A DNA stretch of 64,000 nt from Neckera pumila (Eukaryota > Streptophyta > Bryopsida > Hypnales > Neckeraceae). This document shows positions 1 through 12,386 of this stretch, piece by piece; positions within the stretch are counted from its first letter, which is position 1; every line of letters begins with the position of its first letter. The notes beneath the pieces were generated by a model. It was not told the DNA's origin, ran no database searches, and saw only the letters and a program-made list of their open reading frames with translations. Made by a program: the position numbers and the translations under genes. Where the stretch lies: the NCBI GenBank assembly GCA_963969595.1, contig OZ018415.1, positions 4,650,001 through 4,714,000 on the forward strand. Reading direction: 5' to 3'.

Positions 1-1340
1 CTTTAGCACTATGGAAAGGCTCCTCGGATCCAAAGAGCCTTTTTGAGTTCCAAGAGGTCTTGTTTGAAAGAACCCTTTGGCATCATGTAAGGGCATTTCG
101 AAATCCGAAGAGCCTTCATTGGATTTCGAGGAGCCTTCATTGGATTTCAAAGAGCCTTCTTTGAGAGAGTCATTTGGCAACAAAAAAGAGATCCTCCAAT
201 TCGAGGAGCCTTCTTTGAGTTCTAAAGAATCTCTTGGAAGAGTCCTTTAGCACCATGGAAAGGCTTCTCGGATCTGAAAAGTCTTTTTGAATTTCAAGAG
301 GTCTTGTTTGTGAGAGCCCTTTGGCATTATGTAAGGGCTCCTTGAAATCCAAAGAACCTTCTTCAGATTTCGAGGAACCTTTAGTGGATTTCAAAGAGCC
401 TTCTTTGGAAAAATCACTTGGCACTAAAAAGGAGCTCCTCGAATTTGAAGAGCCTTCTTTGGATTCCCAAGAGTTTCTTATAAGAGCTTTTTAGCACCAT
501 GAAAAGGCTTCTCGAATTCGAGGAGCCTTCTTCAGTTCCAAAAATTTTTTTTTAGGAGAGCCCTTTAGGATCATGGAAAGACTCCTCGGAATCCAAGGAA
601 CCTTCATTAGATTTCAAAGAGCCTTCATTGGATTTTGAGGAGCCTTATTTGGGTTTCAAAGAGTCTCTTAGAAGAGCCCTTTAATATCATAGAAAGGTTC
701 TCGAATCCGAGGAGCCTTTATGAGTTCCAAGAACTCCTTTTTGGGAGAGCCCTTTAGCATCATAGAAGTACTCCTTGAAATCCGAACAGCCTTCATTAGA
801 TTCCGAAAAGCTTTCTATAAATTTCAAGGAACCTTTTTTAGAAGAGTCATTTGGCACCGAAAGAGAGTTCCTTGCATTTGAAGAGTTTTCTTCAGGTTTC
901 AAAAAGTTTGTCTTAGAAGAGTCCTTTGGCATCATGGAAGGGCTCTTTGGATTCCTTGGAGACTTTCTTGGACTTCAAAAACTTTTTTTGAGTTCAAAAA
1001 TCTTTTTTTGCATTCTAAGGAACCTTCTTTGGGCTCCAAGGAACCTTCTTTGGGCTTCAACAAGCCTTTTAATGACTTGAAGGGACCTTTATAAATAACA
1101 AAAGATCTTGAAATGACTTTAAAATAAATATACATTGGCTCCATTGTCACCAAGAAAGGACTCCTTGAATTCAAGGAGCCTTTTATAGTATCAATAATCT
1201 ATCTAATGATATACCAAAAAAAATTAAGGAAGGGATTTCTCAGATCCTAAGAGCTTTCTTTGGATATGAGGAGCTTTTTTAGAGTGAGCTCTTTGGTGTC
1301 AAGGGAGGACTGATTGGATCTGAGAAGCCTTCTTTGAGAA
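1..1340. repeat. Decayed tandem array of ~80-bp units (satellite-like)
   Basis: The motifs AAGAGCCTTC and (G/A)GCACCATGGAAAGG recur through the whole stretch. Unit starts near 1, 78, 168, 250, 325, 417, 493, 570, 687, 757, 845 and 930 give spacings of mostly 70-92 bases. Every third unit is most alike (for example near 1, 250 and 493), suggesting a ~245-bp three-unit higher-order period. Copies differ by many substitutions and small indels. Short open frames on both strands are by-products of the repeat and match no protein I know. The array is cut by the window start, so its full length is unknown. Confidence 0.75.
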
Positions 1341-4172
1341 AACGTAACAACAATAAAAAAAAGTATTTGAATAAAAAAAAATTATTTATATAAATTTAAA
1401 TCTTTATTATTAAGAAATTAATTTTCTTACAAAATTTTTGTATATAAGACCTAAATATATACAATTACAAGAGCTTAAAAGATAAATCAAATATTTATAA
1501 AGTCTTTTTTGTTATGTGGAATAACAACTGTAGGCAAAGTCAAATATCAATGCCATTTTTATATGTCCTCATGTATTTAGAACAATGTCATATGAAAAAA
1601 AAATTAGGCTTTTAGTAGGCCGCTAGAAAATCCACAATCTGCAATACGTTGCGGAAACTTGATAATATTAAAATTGTAGTAACAAATGGGGTAGTTTCTA
1701 TTGCCATGCACACATTTTTTTTTATACAATTGAAGAGACTTAACAGTGATAATAAGACTCTTTCAAATAAATTGTAATTTGTTTCTATTTGCATAACCAC
1801 AATATGTCTTCTGATGTCTGACATTGTGATAAATTGTAAACAAAACATAAGATTTTAATTTTAGTTTGTAAATTAACGTAAGTACACAATGTTACAAAAA
1901 AATCTTAATATTGTAAAAAAAAAAATTTATCTTTGTGATCGCCAATGTAATTTATATGTATTCAAGTAAAAATACATAACAAATTATATTATATAATTAG
2001 TCAACATAAAATAACAAATTTATAATTCACATAAAAAAATAAATTAAATATTGTTACACTTTCGAGGGGCTCTTCATTTGTGATGAATTGAATTTTAGAA
2101 AGTTGCAATGTTATAGTTTGATTTCAACATAGTCTTTCAAAGTAGATAGTAATGTCCTCAAAAAACAATAATGCACATCTACTTTGAATCTTCATCCCGC
2201 AACTAATGCGAATTATTTTGATCCAGATTCTCGCTTAAAATGACAGGTTGTCATGTTATTTATTAGTTTATTTTTGTGCCAATTACACAATATGACTTGT
2301 ATATTATTCGAAGCTATAAATATATATAATGTTAAAAATTTATGTTATATATTTTTGAAATGCTTGCTTAAATTTTCAAAAATATACTCTATAAAGTGGT
2401 TAATATTTGACATACTACATGATGAAGATGTTTTCATTGCTTGACAAATTGCAATACAAAAGTAAATAGCAAAATTTAAATTCAAAGCTTTTTGTTTACC
2501 CGTTATTTTTCATAACGAACAGCTTGTCGAGTTCAGGAAGGATTGATTCCTTTATTGCCTTGACTAGAGGTACATGTAAAAAATCCTTCTTATTTTGTAC
2601 CGTATATTTTTGTATTTCTTCACTTCCTCAACGATCTTGTAAATGGAATTTTTTTCAACATTTAAAATCTACAGAAAAATACTTAACAAGTGGTGCTTCC
2701 TAATTTTGACAATACAATTTGAAAGTAAAAAAAATTTGATTGTGAGAAATGATGGTATGTCCCATGAGATGATTCTTAGACAAACGGAAGGAAAAAATTT
2801 AATTCAAATGATGCAACACTAAAGAAATGCAACTTTCAAATTCATTGAATAATTTTTTGAGAAATTAGTTAGATCACCAACTCAGTTTGTCTGTTAATAC
2901 TTTTAATTATGCAGTATGATTTATGACAGCCTTAAATAAAAAGGTGACTAATTCCTACCTACAAATATAGGAGCCTAAAATCCTACAACTTGAAAATCAT
3001 AAACCACAAAAGAGTGAAATGAGTTTCATATTAAAGCCCTTAAATACTTTTCCAAGGGCCTCACTCCCCTCAACTCCTACAAGATAATCTTATTATTTAA
3101 GAGTATAAATTGCGGAAAAATGAGGGCACACTAGCCATCGTCCAAGAGTTAGAATTTACATTGATGGTGCTATGTCAACTGCAATGATACAAATAACAAT
3201 AATTTGAACTAGAGCCATCCGCATTGATTCCAGGATGAGGACTTGAAATGGGTGTGCAACATTGACGATTGCGGAAGAATGTTGATTAGGAAAGCTCTCC
3301 TTGTTGCACAATTTAAGATGAAAAATCTTTTTATAAAATTGAGTGTGGTTGCATTAATTCACAAATTGAATACAGAATGTGTGTTAAAAGTACAATTAAT
3401 ATTAAATTAAATACAAGTTATTATTTTTAAAATATGTTTTTTTAGATTTTTATTGATAAAATCCGCTTTTATAAAAAAATGTGGAAAATAATATTCTTGC
3501 TCAATTTTGTGCATTCACAAGACTAAGTCTTGTGATTTTATTTAATATTATGTTTATTTTATTTGTCATTTTTTAAATTTCAATTTTTTCTAATAAATTA
3601 TAGATGTTAACATTGTCTTAATAAAGGTGAAATGACTTAAATAAATACTTTATTTCAACAAATTCTTAAATCAAGGTTTAAATTTGATTTATACAAGATA
3701 TGGTAAATTTTATTTTTTCAATTTATAATTTTTTATACTTTTATTATTAAGCAAGATTTTTTTTAAATTTGAATGTGGATTATTTTATTTTATTTTAAAT
3801 AACCTAATTTGTGTAGTCCACAGTCACTACTACACCCAATAGTGGGTGCAGTTCTAAGTCGATACTGTACCCGACTGCATCCAGTTTCGACACAAGGTTT
3901 ATTTCTTTCAAATATTACACCAAGAAGCCTGATTCTTTTTTTGAGCCGTCATTTGTCACCCTAGATGACTCACTTAGCCAATTGCTACCTTGAAATCAAA
4001 TATTGAATTTTCTTAAACCTAAAATTTGATTTTTGTAAATCAAAAGATTCTACATCAATGATTCAATTGACTTATTTTCATTCGTTTCTCAGACTTTACT
4101 GATTCACTGCCAAGTCCATACAAACCACCATGTCCAATACAAAATACATTCAACAAACAAAAGAACACTCAC
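1341..4172. other. AT-rich intergenic DNA, no gene seen
   Basis: Very AT-rich sequence with homopolymer A and T runs. No open frame here has recognisable protein character, and no RNA gene was seen. The last ~90 bases (to 4172) should be the start of intron 3 of the truncated Ran copy, beginning at a GTGAGT donor on the minus strand. No trace of Ran exons 4-6 was found. Confidence 0.6.
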
Positions 4173-4888
4173 GTTCATATTTCTTCTCGAATTCACCAGT
4201 CAAATGACGCTTCACAAAGGTGGTCTTTCCTGCATCAACCAATCAACCACATCAGTCGGCGACATTCCCAAAGCTAAAAGAATAATACACGAAATCCATG
4301 ATGGACAAGATCCATTAACAATGTCATTGACCGCGAACATCCATCCACTTCTAAAGATCGGAATCCATACCTGTTCCACCATCTCCGACAATGACGAGCT
4401 TGAAGTTGGGGCAGTTGTCGGGGATTTGCTGCCCGGACAAAGCCTGCACCATATCCCACGCCATTACAAACCCTACTTTCCTAAAACTTCCTCACCAAAC
4501 ATCAAATCCATTGCACAGCAACCAAAACCGGAAAATCCACACCAAATCACATTATACTCACGAGACACTCCAAAACACCGTTGCATCTCTCAATTAATCG
4601 TAATCGAAATCCAAACCCCAATACAGAAACAAACCCTATTCAAGATCACCTCCACAAAAGCCCTAACATGCGTCGAAGCACCCTATTTTCAAGCACCTCC
4701 ACACCAAGAAATCACGAAACAATCACTCTCTCGCTTTCGATCCACGCTACAACCAATCCACCAGCACGGATACCACCAAACTCCAATCCACAGATGACGC
4801 CGACTCTAATGACAAAAACTTCGTCAAAACGAACCAAAACAGCCTCCGAAAAAAAGCATAGCGAAAGAAAGAGCAGTAGCGTTACCAT
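4173..4888 (-). pseudogene. Truncated Ran GTPase gene, exons 1-3 only
   Basis: Three exons match the first three exons of the complete Ran genes in this window: exon 1 is only the ATG (4886-4888) followed by a GT donor; exon 2 is 4371-4443 (73 bases); exon 3 is 4173-4229 (57 bases). Lengths and splice phases equal those of the intact copies. The readable part keeps the P-loop GDGGTGKT and the switch I start, with changes P4S, T8I, E10D and S14N against the plus-strand copy. All splice sites and frames are intact, so loss of exons 4-6 is the only obvious lesion. The protein would lack the DTAGQE, NKVD and SAK motifs and could not be a working GTPase. Its promoter resembles that of the plus-strand copy, so it may still be transcribed. 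Confidence 0.85.
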
Positions 4889-4989
4889 AATGTAAAGCTG
4901 CACGAAGGCGATCGGCGAATCCGCAACAAAAGAGAGATGATGTGAGCGTAACAAGCAGAGGCTCTCGGGAAAGAGAACAACAGAGGGTA

Positions 4990-5255
4990 TGAAATGTCGA
5001 GGGGACGGGGAGCTTCTTTACGGAACGATGGGAAGAGGTGCTAGCAGGAAGAGTAGGGAACGTTGGGAGCCGTTGATGGTGGCGATCTGAACCGTCGGAT
5101 GAAAAGGCGGTATAAATTTGGCGCCCCGTGCCCTAACCCTATTTCCGGTGGTCCACAGTCCCCAGTCCCACGGTCCCCAGTTCCACGGTCTCCAGTCCGC
5201 GGTCCCCAGGCTCCCTTTCTTTCTTGCCTGCGCTTGGGGTGCGTTGATTGTAAGC
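4990..5255 (-). promoter_or_regulatory. Promoter/5' UTR region of truncated Ran copy
   Basis: Read on the minus strand this segment aligns with the DNA upstream of the plus-strand Ran gene. It shares the block GCTTACAATCAACGCACC (5238-5255), a CCCTAACCCT run that on the minus strand reads AGGGTTAGGG (5131-5140), a GCCAAATTT stretch near 5117, and GACGGTTCAGA near 5090. Conserved order and spacing argue for shared promoter sequence. The TATAAA visible at 5111 is on the plus strand, so it is not a clear TATA box for this gene. Confidence 0.6.
5159..5209. repeat. Short tandem repeat, 14-15-bp unit
   Basis: About three and a half copies of a unit resembling CCCCAGTCCCACGGT lie head to tail inside the promoter region of the truncated Ran copy. 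The other Ran promoters have the flanking sequence but not this expansion. Confidence 0.7.
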
Positions 5256-5766
5256 TACCCTTGGGGCGTGGTGGCCTTCAAACAGTATTCAACGGTCCCT
5301 GGGTTTTTTTAATGATCCATCTGGCCCTCTCGAATTGGGCACTCTGTAATTGCACATTCTCTGAAGATTTTTGGAGGCTCCGTCTGGAGGTTGAACCCCT
5401 TATTGTCCCATCCAAGGGTAACTGTAAAAATTGTCCCCTCTTTTGTACCGCGTAAATTTTGTATTTCTTCTCCTCTCCTACCTAATATGGGGCCTTTGAT
5501 TGCAAATATGAATTTAGAATTTGCAAATTTTATCATGGGTGACAAGTAAAAAAAACAATGATTTTTCTAGGAATAAAACACAAGGCAAGAAGGGAGTCAA
5601 TCCTCCCCATCCCCATTTAGAGGAAGTTGGGTCTCTTTCAAAATAAAATGTGGCCTAGAAGTGATACAAACAAGTAGCTATGCTATGAGAGGCTTTGTCT
5701 ATGTAACAAGAGTTACTTTATTTTCTAAATAAAGTTGCATTCAAACTTTTGAAATTCTAGTTTTTA
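5256..5766. other. Intergenic, nothing seen
   Basis: No supported gene or repeat. Open frames on both strands are short and have no protein character I recognise. Confidence 0.5.
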
Positions 5767-6201
5767 TTAACCCCTAAGTGTTTTTGGGTGTCTTTCAATG
5801 CATTTGTACATACGGTAAGTGCAATGTATACCTTCTTGCATATGAATGGTTTACTATCTATTTAAGTTTTATTTATTTTTTGTTGAATGCGCACTGAAGT
5901 CTTTTATCAAACTACACACTTTTTGGCTACATCGGACATGTTACTAATTTTGTAAATATTGTGAAGGTGTATCTCTAATACACGCATTTTTCTAAAAATA
6001 CACACTTTTGCATGTTTGACAACATTTCATTTCAACACCAAGCATTGCAATATTTTTCTAAAAACATATGAAAATCAATGTCTATTGCACCTTCAATTTT
6101 GTAGTTTACATTTTTGGCCAACACTTCATGGAATTTGACAAATACATGTCATATATGAATCTAGAGGACACAATGTGTCCTTGAAACCACTTAGGAGGTA
6201 A
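5767..6201. mobile_element. Possible degenerate TTAA/CCCCTAA-type MITE
   Basis: The left end reads TTAACCCCTAAGTG, and the right end, reverse-complemented, reads TTACCTCCTAAGTGG. This resembles the termini of the better preserved elements at 8293, 58393, 53414 and 47430. The element is non-coding, ~435 bp, and shorter than those families. The right terminus is imperfect (GTAA in place of TTAA), so the assignment is tentative. Confidence 0.4.
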
Positions 6202-8026
6202 TGCAAAGCTTCCCTCTCCTTTGGAAGGAGCAAATAAATTGATTTTTATTTGTTAATTGAAATTAAATAAATGGTGATGAAAATTGTTGAATATGATATT
6301 TTGGAAGGTGATTTGGTAGGTTGACTACAATATAAATTGGTTTAATCCCTAAAAAATCATTGTACCTTAAGGAGACAAAATGAATTTTAAGCAAGTTACT
6401 ATGAGCTTAGTATTTAGGTAAACTTTTTGAAACTTTAATATATATGATAGAATAAATGATTAGCTTTCTATAAATATAATTTGTATTTCAATTGGTGCCC
6501 AAGAGCAAAAGTTATTCAACAATAAGCCTAGAATTGAACTCAACAAGTAGAAAAATTCTACAAAAACTTGAAATAAAATTTTCAACAATTTGTCTCTTAT
6601 AGATGTATTTAAAGAGTAAAAAATCTGCTCTAAGTTCTGGCCATTTGGAACATATTTTTGTATTTCTCTTTGTATCTTGAATGTTGGGTCATAACTCCTT
6701 TTGTTGCTTGCTTGGTTCTTGCTTCTAATTTCTTGTTGTTGCATCGTAATTCGTGCTTCTTATTACTTCTAGTTGTATCTTAGTTCTTGCTTTTTCTTCT
6801 TATTTGTTGCATCTTCTTGCACCTTAACTTGTGTTTCTTGTTGCTATTTGTTGCAACTTAGTTCTTGCTTTTTTTTGTTCTTTGTTGTATCTTGTTGCAT
6901 CTTACCTCTTGCTTGTTGTTACTTCAAAGTACTTGCTGCCTTTTGCTTTTTGTTCCCTCTATTACCATTGTTATTCTTTCTTCTTGTTTATTTGCAATTT
7001 TCTAAAGATACCGTGTTTATGACTTTTTTTTATCTTAAACTTGTGCCTTCAATCTTTGAATGACCATTGTTATTCTTTCTTTTTGTTTATTTGCGATTTA
7101 TAAAAGATACTTAACTCTTTGAAGGTTGAACTATATTGTTCATTTCACTGAAAATTAACCTCCTTGATTATATATGTAGGCATTAAGCTTGAATGAAGTT
7201 ATTAGAGCCTATTTGCAACACCAAAGAGGCAACATCTTCACATATTTGTAAAGAATATAGGTCTTATAGATGTGTGAAAACATACATTTATAGAATGTCC
7301 TTGTGATATCTTTTGTGTTAGTGACTAATAAATATGATTGAGAAGAATCACATTCTTTCTTACATTTTCATTCTCTAATGTGATTGTCTCTTGTGCATCT
7401 CAAAATTCATATGTACTAATTTTTAATTGGATGGAGTCTTTGATTTAGCTGCTAACCATATTAATGCATGACTACAATGCATCATGTTCATTTAAAATGT
7501 ATGGAAAATGTGACTGTATTTTATGATGGAAACTATCATGAGCCTCAGTTACCTCAATTACAAACCGCGCACAAATCTAAGAAATGTGACTTTCACTTAC
7601 CAAGAATATCCCTTGCTTCAATTATATTTTACAAAATATCTTGGTGAAAATGTGATTGGTTGTAGTCACATGATGCTCACAGTCAGGCCAAAAATGTGAC
7701 AATGTCCATTTCTTTCCATTAGATGAGATTTGGAGGTCTTGGAGGGCCATTTCAGGCCCATTCCAGGCCCATTCCCCAATCTAGCCAGATTCAGTGAACA
7801 CCGGTACGGGCGTGTCAAAAAAGATTTTGTTCAAAAAATAAATAAAAAAATTACCAAAATATCTTTTTAAGTAAAATTTTTTTTTTTTCAAAAAATGACG
7901 TGTCAGTTGCTGTGCCACATTAGCCAGCTGTTGCAGTTGCGTTCCTGCAATCTGGGAACGCAAAAGAACGCAGGGGACTTCGGAGCCCTCCAAGACCCTC
8001 GAATCTCATCTAATGTCTCTTGCCAG
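6202..8026. other. Intergenic with a T-rich simple-sequence tract
   Basis: About 6700-6985 is low-complexity DNA built from CTTGTTGC, TTCTTGCTT and TTGTTGCATC variants; the open frame across it is an artefact of that composition. A short triple repeat of CCATTYCAGGCC type lies near 7747-7775. Otherwise no gene or RNA was seen. Confidence 0.5.
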
Positions 8027-8262
8027 TTGACTTCATCTTGCCAATTCTACTTCCAAACTACAAGGTGTATCTTACAAGAGTGAAAAAAGGGAAACTACAA
8101 AAATTTGACCAAAAAAATATATTCTCTAGATTCTAGATTCCGTTGATTTCATCTTGCCTATTTTACTTCCCAACTACAAGGTGTATCTTACAAGAGAGAA
8201 GAAAAAGGAAACCACAAAAATTTGATCAAAAATATAAATTCTCTAGGTTCTAGATTCAGTCT
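8027..8262. repeat. Two-copy tandem duplication, 116-bp unit
   Basis: The segment starting TTGACTTCATCTTGCC at 8027 is repeated from 8143 (TTGATTTCATCTTGCC). Both copies contain AACTACAAGGTGTATCTT and end near TCTAGATTC. The copies differ by scattered substitutions, so the duplication is not recent. Confidence 0.85.
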
Positions 8263-8292
8263 TTAAATAATTAAAAACCCTGCCTCAACATA

Positions 8293-8946
8293 TTAACCCC
8301 TAAATGCCCAAGACACCCAAATGTGGTGTTTGCAAAACTTTGAAGTTAAATAAAACCTAACCAAGTTGCTATTTCTAGTAGGATATATTTTTAGAAAGGA
8401 TCTTCTTGAAGTCTAGTTTTAGCATTGAAAATCTGATTTTAGAAAATAAATGATAGTGATTTTTCTATTCATGATTTTGTACATGGGGACCCAATGCAAT
8501 CTTGACTTCTTGTAGAGTTGAGAGCTCTTGGAAATGAGCCTCAAACACACTAGATCTTGGAGGAAAATTTGCATTCAAGATTCATTTAAAAAAATTATAG
8601 AGTAGATTTTTAAAAGCCGTAAATTGCTTAGGATTATACAAGTTAGGCTCTTTAACCTCAATTTTTTTGGTCACCAACTTTTTAGATTTGACTTGTGAAA
8701 AGAGGGTTGAAAGACTTTACATCACTTTTGCAATTTTAGCATCTTCATGGTCAAACATTATAATCTTTCACTTCATATGTGATTTGTTGTGTTTTCTTTT
8801 CCTATGAGATCTCTAACATGTCTAGTTTGAATTTGTATGGTTACAATTCAAAAAAATTGATACAACTTATCAAAATGTTGGCATTTTGTTCAAGTTAGAG
8901 CAAATTCCAAGAAACTCAAAACAAACTTTGGGCATTTAGGGGTTAA
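8293..8946. mobile_element. Non-coding TTAA-flanked MITE, ~655-bp family, copy 1
   Basis: A perfect 19-bp terminal inverted repeat, TTAACCCCTAAATGCCCAA, occupies 8293-8311 and 8928-8946. The outer TTAA may be the target duplication, as in piggyBac-type elements, but being a palindrome it cannot be told from the repeat by sequence alone. No ORF of note. The interior aligns along its whole length with 58393-59051. Confidence 0.85.
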
Positions 8947-10186
8947 TCAATGAAGGTAATTCACATCTGCAAGTCTAATTCAAAATCTCGATATTATTGC
9001 TACAATGTTGCAAAGTGGTATGAGTAATCAATGCATTAGGCATTGTACAAAATTATTTCTTCCTTGAGCAGACTTTCTCTTCCCCATCTAAGCTTAAGGT
9101 AGAACCACCCATTCCCAGTCAAGGAGCCATGACCAACAAGTAGGGTACTACTATTTCCAATCAAGATTAGAAATATATTTCAATCAAAGCTTAGAATGCC
9201 TTGGAATGCATTTTTTTCTCCTTTTCAAAGTTGGAACTAATGAGGTCATCACACATGTTCAAAAGTGTAGGAAGTAGTGAAAGAAAAGTAGGAAATACTA
9301 AGTGGCAAAGTACTTCTTCCATGATTAGAATAAGAAGACTCTAGACATTGAATATAGGTTTAGAACACTTTTTGGCTCCCAAAATTCATACTAATTTCAA
9401 TTTCAGCAATAAAATAGAGAAAAATTTACAATCCTAATACTCATTATCTCTCTACTTGAAAAAAATTTCCACTACCTCACACTCCTCATCTATTTTGAAA
9501 TTGCGATAAGTATAGGTGGTTCTACCTTAATTGAAGTTGACTCACTTTTTGAAGGCACTGAATACATAGAAATACAGTGGCCAAGAAATACATAGAAAAC
9601 CATCTGGAACCCCTAATAAAAAACAAAAATTGAAGTACAAAATTCAACGGCTCAACACGCACATATTTACAGTACAGTACAGAACGTGAGAACATGGTGC
9701 ATTTCCAGTTTCTATATTTCTTATGGACACATTAAGGTAAAAGACCCCATTGCGGTCAGAATTAGGATTGTGCGACCCAAGAAAGGTACACCGCATCGTT
9801 TGGAAGGCATACTATCCAAGATACTAACTTGACGATAATTCAATTCAACACGAACCTCGTACAACTGATGAATAATATCAATCAACAATCAAAAGTCCAA
9901 GAAAATTTATAAAAACAAACTCCCTTCGTGGATATCTACAATATATACCACTAAGACTAAATAACAAAACGAAAAAACCTCAATTCGAACAGATAAGATC
10001 CACTACAATCTCCGAGAGTCTCCTTAATAACTCTCAAATATATAAGTGTTTCATCAAGATCCCTGCATGTTTAATCAAAACAATCCTCATGGACATTGCA
10101 ATTTCCCGAATCCCAGCTGTGTATCAGTATAATTGAGGAATAGGGCCGACTAGCTCGGCATCTGATCTACCACAAACGCCATCGAT
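8947..10186. other. Intergenic and 3' flank of the minus-strand Ran gene
   Basis: No gene seen from 8947 to ~9730. From ~10186 down to ~10125 is 3' UTR homologous to that of the plus-strand Ran gene. A ~40-base block at about 9737-9776 (core CCTAATTCTGACCGCAATGG on the minus strand) matches 19938-19977 downstream of the other Ran copy, so the duplication reached beyond the UTR. Confidence 0.55.
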
Positions 10187-11978
10187 CTAGCTGTCGAAGG
10201 TGTCCTCGTCATCGTCGGGAAGAGGAAGCAGCGATGCCGCATTAATCTGGGCCTCGTACTCTTGAACCGCTTGCAAGTCGATTTGAACCTCAGGAGGAGC
10301 CAAGGCAGGCGATTCCACGAAGTGCAGGTTCACGTCACTGCAAAACAAGGCACAAATCAAGTCAGGACCACAAAAGCTCACAATTAAAAACAACCACACC
10401 CACATCAGCTTGCACTCTACAAACTCGGGCCACAGGCAAGCTCCAAGCCTCCGGATACATCTACCAATGCCCACTTGCTTACCCTGCAAGCTTCCGCGCC
10501 AGATAGAGGTAAGGCTTCTCGAAGTTGTAGTTCGACTTGGCCGAAATCTCGTAGTACTGCAGGTTCTTCTTCCTGTGGAATGTCACCTGCTTCGCCTTCA
10601 CCTGCCGGTTCTTCACGTCCACCTTGTTTCCACAAAGCACGATCGGAATGTTCTCGCACACCCTGCAAAGGTCGCGATGCCAGGTCGGAACGTTCTTGTA
10701 CGTCAGACGAGCCGTCACGTCGAACATGATGATGGCACACTGACCGTGGATGCTGCAAAACCAACGCACGACGACAGTCAGTCCAAATAATCTACAAGCA
10801 ATCGCAATAGACAGAAATCTGCAAACCCTAACCTGAGAAAAAATCCAAGTACACAAACTTCCAAACTCGCGTTAGGGCACAGAATCACTCACTAGTATCC
10901 ATCACGCAATCCTCCGAATTTCTCTTGACCGGCGGTATCCCAGCAGTAAAACCGAATGCGTCCACAGTTCGTAAAAAAGTCCAGCGGGTGCACCTCCACG
11001 CCGATGGTAGCTGCACAACACAGCCCACGATCAGTATCAACACAAAACCCTAGAATCGACTACCAATTGCATAATTCTAACAGCATAGCAGACACATAAC
11101 ACAATCAGTAATTCAGCAAACACTCACGTTCGTATTTCTTCTCGAATTCACCAGTCAAATGGCGCTTCACAAAGGTAGTCTTCCCTGCACGATCCAATCC
11201 ACAACATTTTTTACCGCCCATTCCACACCCGAATCACTTCGTTCCCATCAAAACCTCTCCAAACGAACCAACCGACAGCAACTTCCACCACATCCAAACG
11301 TACACCCCACAAAAATTCCAATCCGAGCAAAATGAGCACTCACAGAGCTATGCACAAACCACACCCAATCAATTCCAAGACACAAATCAATACCTGTCCC
11401 ACCGTCACCAACAATAACAAGTTTAAAGCTTGGAGTGTGGTCAGGAGTTTGCTGCCCGGGCAAAGCCTGCACGAAAACCACGCGTCAGTACCCACGAATC
11501 CACCACCACGCAACCACAAACATGCCACCCCAGTACCCTGAACCCTCTCTCGATCACACAAAACCCTCGCAACCGCCAATTACCCCGAGCGGAAAATTTA
11601 AAACACGACCTGTAATCGCAACCTCAATTACCCCATTACACAAGCCCTACAATACTCCTCACGAAATCACGAAACAGTACTCTCTCGCAATTGAGGGCGG
11701 CAATCTACTAACACAACAATCACATGCACTCAACCAAACTGCAAACCAAAATAGGTACAGTGGACCAATAATCGCAGTCACAATTACCATTACACAAGCC
11801 CTAAAAACACTCCTCACGAAATCACGAAACAATACTCCCTCGCAATTGAGGGCGGCAATCCACTAACACAACAAACACGTCCACTCAAACAAACTGTGAT
11901 GGAAACCAAAATTGATCCAGTGGACCAAAACCGGCACCAAAAAATTCACTGCGAAGCTGAAACGAGGAGCGTTACCAT
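10187..11978 (-). CDS. RAN: Ran GTP-binding nuclear protein, complete gene
   Basis: Ran is the small GTPase that powers import and export through the nuclear pore and guides spindle and nuclear-envelope assembly. Six exons, in coding order: 11976-11978 (ATG only), 11394-11466, 11128-11184, 10893-11010, 10483-10752 and 10187-10337 (stop TAG). All introns are GT-AG and the spliced product is 223 residues. Visible motifs: P-loop GDGGTGKT (~21-28), switch I threonine in EPTIGVEV (~T46), [10 protein letters not shown] (~69-78), NKVD (~126-129), SAK (~154-156) and the acidic Ran C-terminal tail. There is no C-terminal prenylation cysteine, as expected for Ran. It differs from the plus-strand copy at only five residues: D10, H11, T12, F57 and P184. 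Pro184 looks like the usual plant residue. No defect seen; probably functional. Confidence 0.95.
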
Positions 11979-12217
11979 AATGTGTGAAGAAGGAAGAAGG
12001 CGTTCGGGTAATCTCCAGGGAAGCAGACGAAACAGAAAGCAAACAAAAGCCCAGTGCAAGCAAGCGAAGTTTTCTGGGAAAGGAGAACAGAAACAGGGAG
12101 AGTTTTCTGAAAGGTAATGGGCCTTCCCCAAGGTGGTGTTGAAGAGGAAGCACGGTAATAGGTGACATGTCCTATTCCCGGTGAGCCCCACGGTCCCTGC
12201 GCTCCTCTTGTCTGTCC

Positions 12218-12235
12218 GGTGCGTTCTTTGTAAGC
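12218..12235 (-). promoter_or_regulatory. Conserved Ran upstream element
   Basis: On the minus strand this reads GCTTACAAAGAACGCACC, 240 bases upstream of the ATG at 11978. The same block, GCTTACAANNAACGCACC, lies upstream of both other Ran copies. The sequence just beyond (CTATTCCCGGTG on the plus strand, near 12173) is shared too. No clear TATA box was found for this copy. Confidence 0.55.
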
Positions 12236-12386
12236 AACCTGGTTCATAGAGGAGTTGGGTTTGCATGTCGGTAACTTACCCTATGACCAAACCGTGGCGG
12301 GTGGACCCTGTGACCGAGGCGTTTGGGGGTTTGCATGCAAGTGCAGCTGGCGTCCAGTTGGTTGGTGAATCAGTTGGACAAGTGTG

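Noticed and set aside
170..935. Charged Lys/Ser/Glu-rich minus-strand ORFs
   Set aside because: They follow the ~80-bp repeat, do not keep one frame across the array and resemble no protein.
6700..7063. Cys/Phe/Leu-rich ORF looking like a membrane protein
   Set aside because: It is a translation of T-rich simple sequence (TTCTTGCTT/TTGTTGC units).
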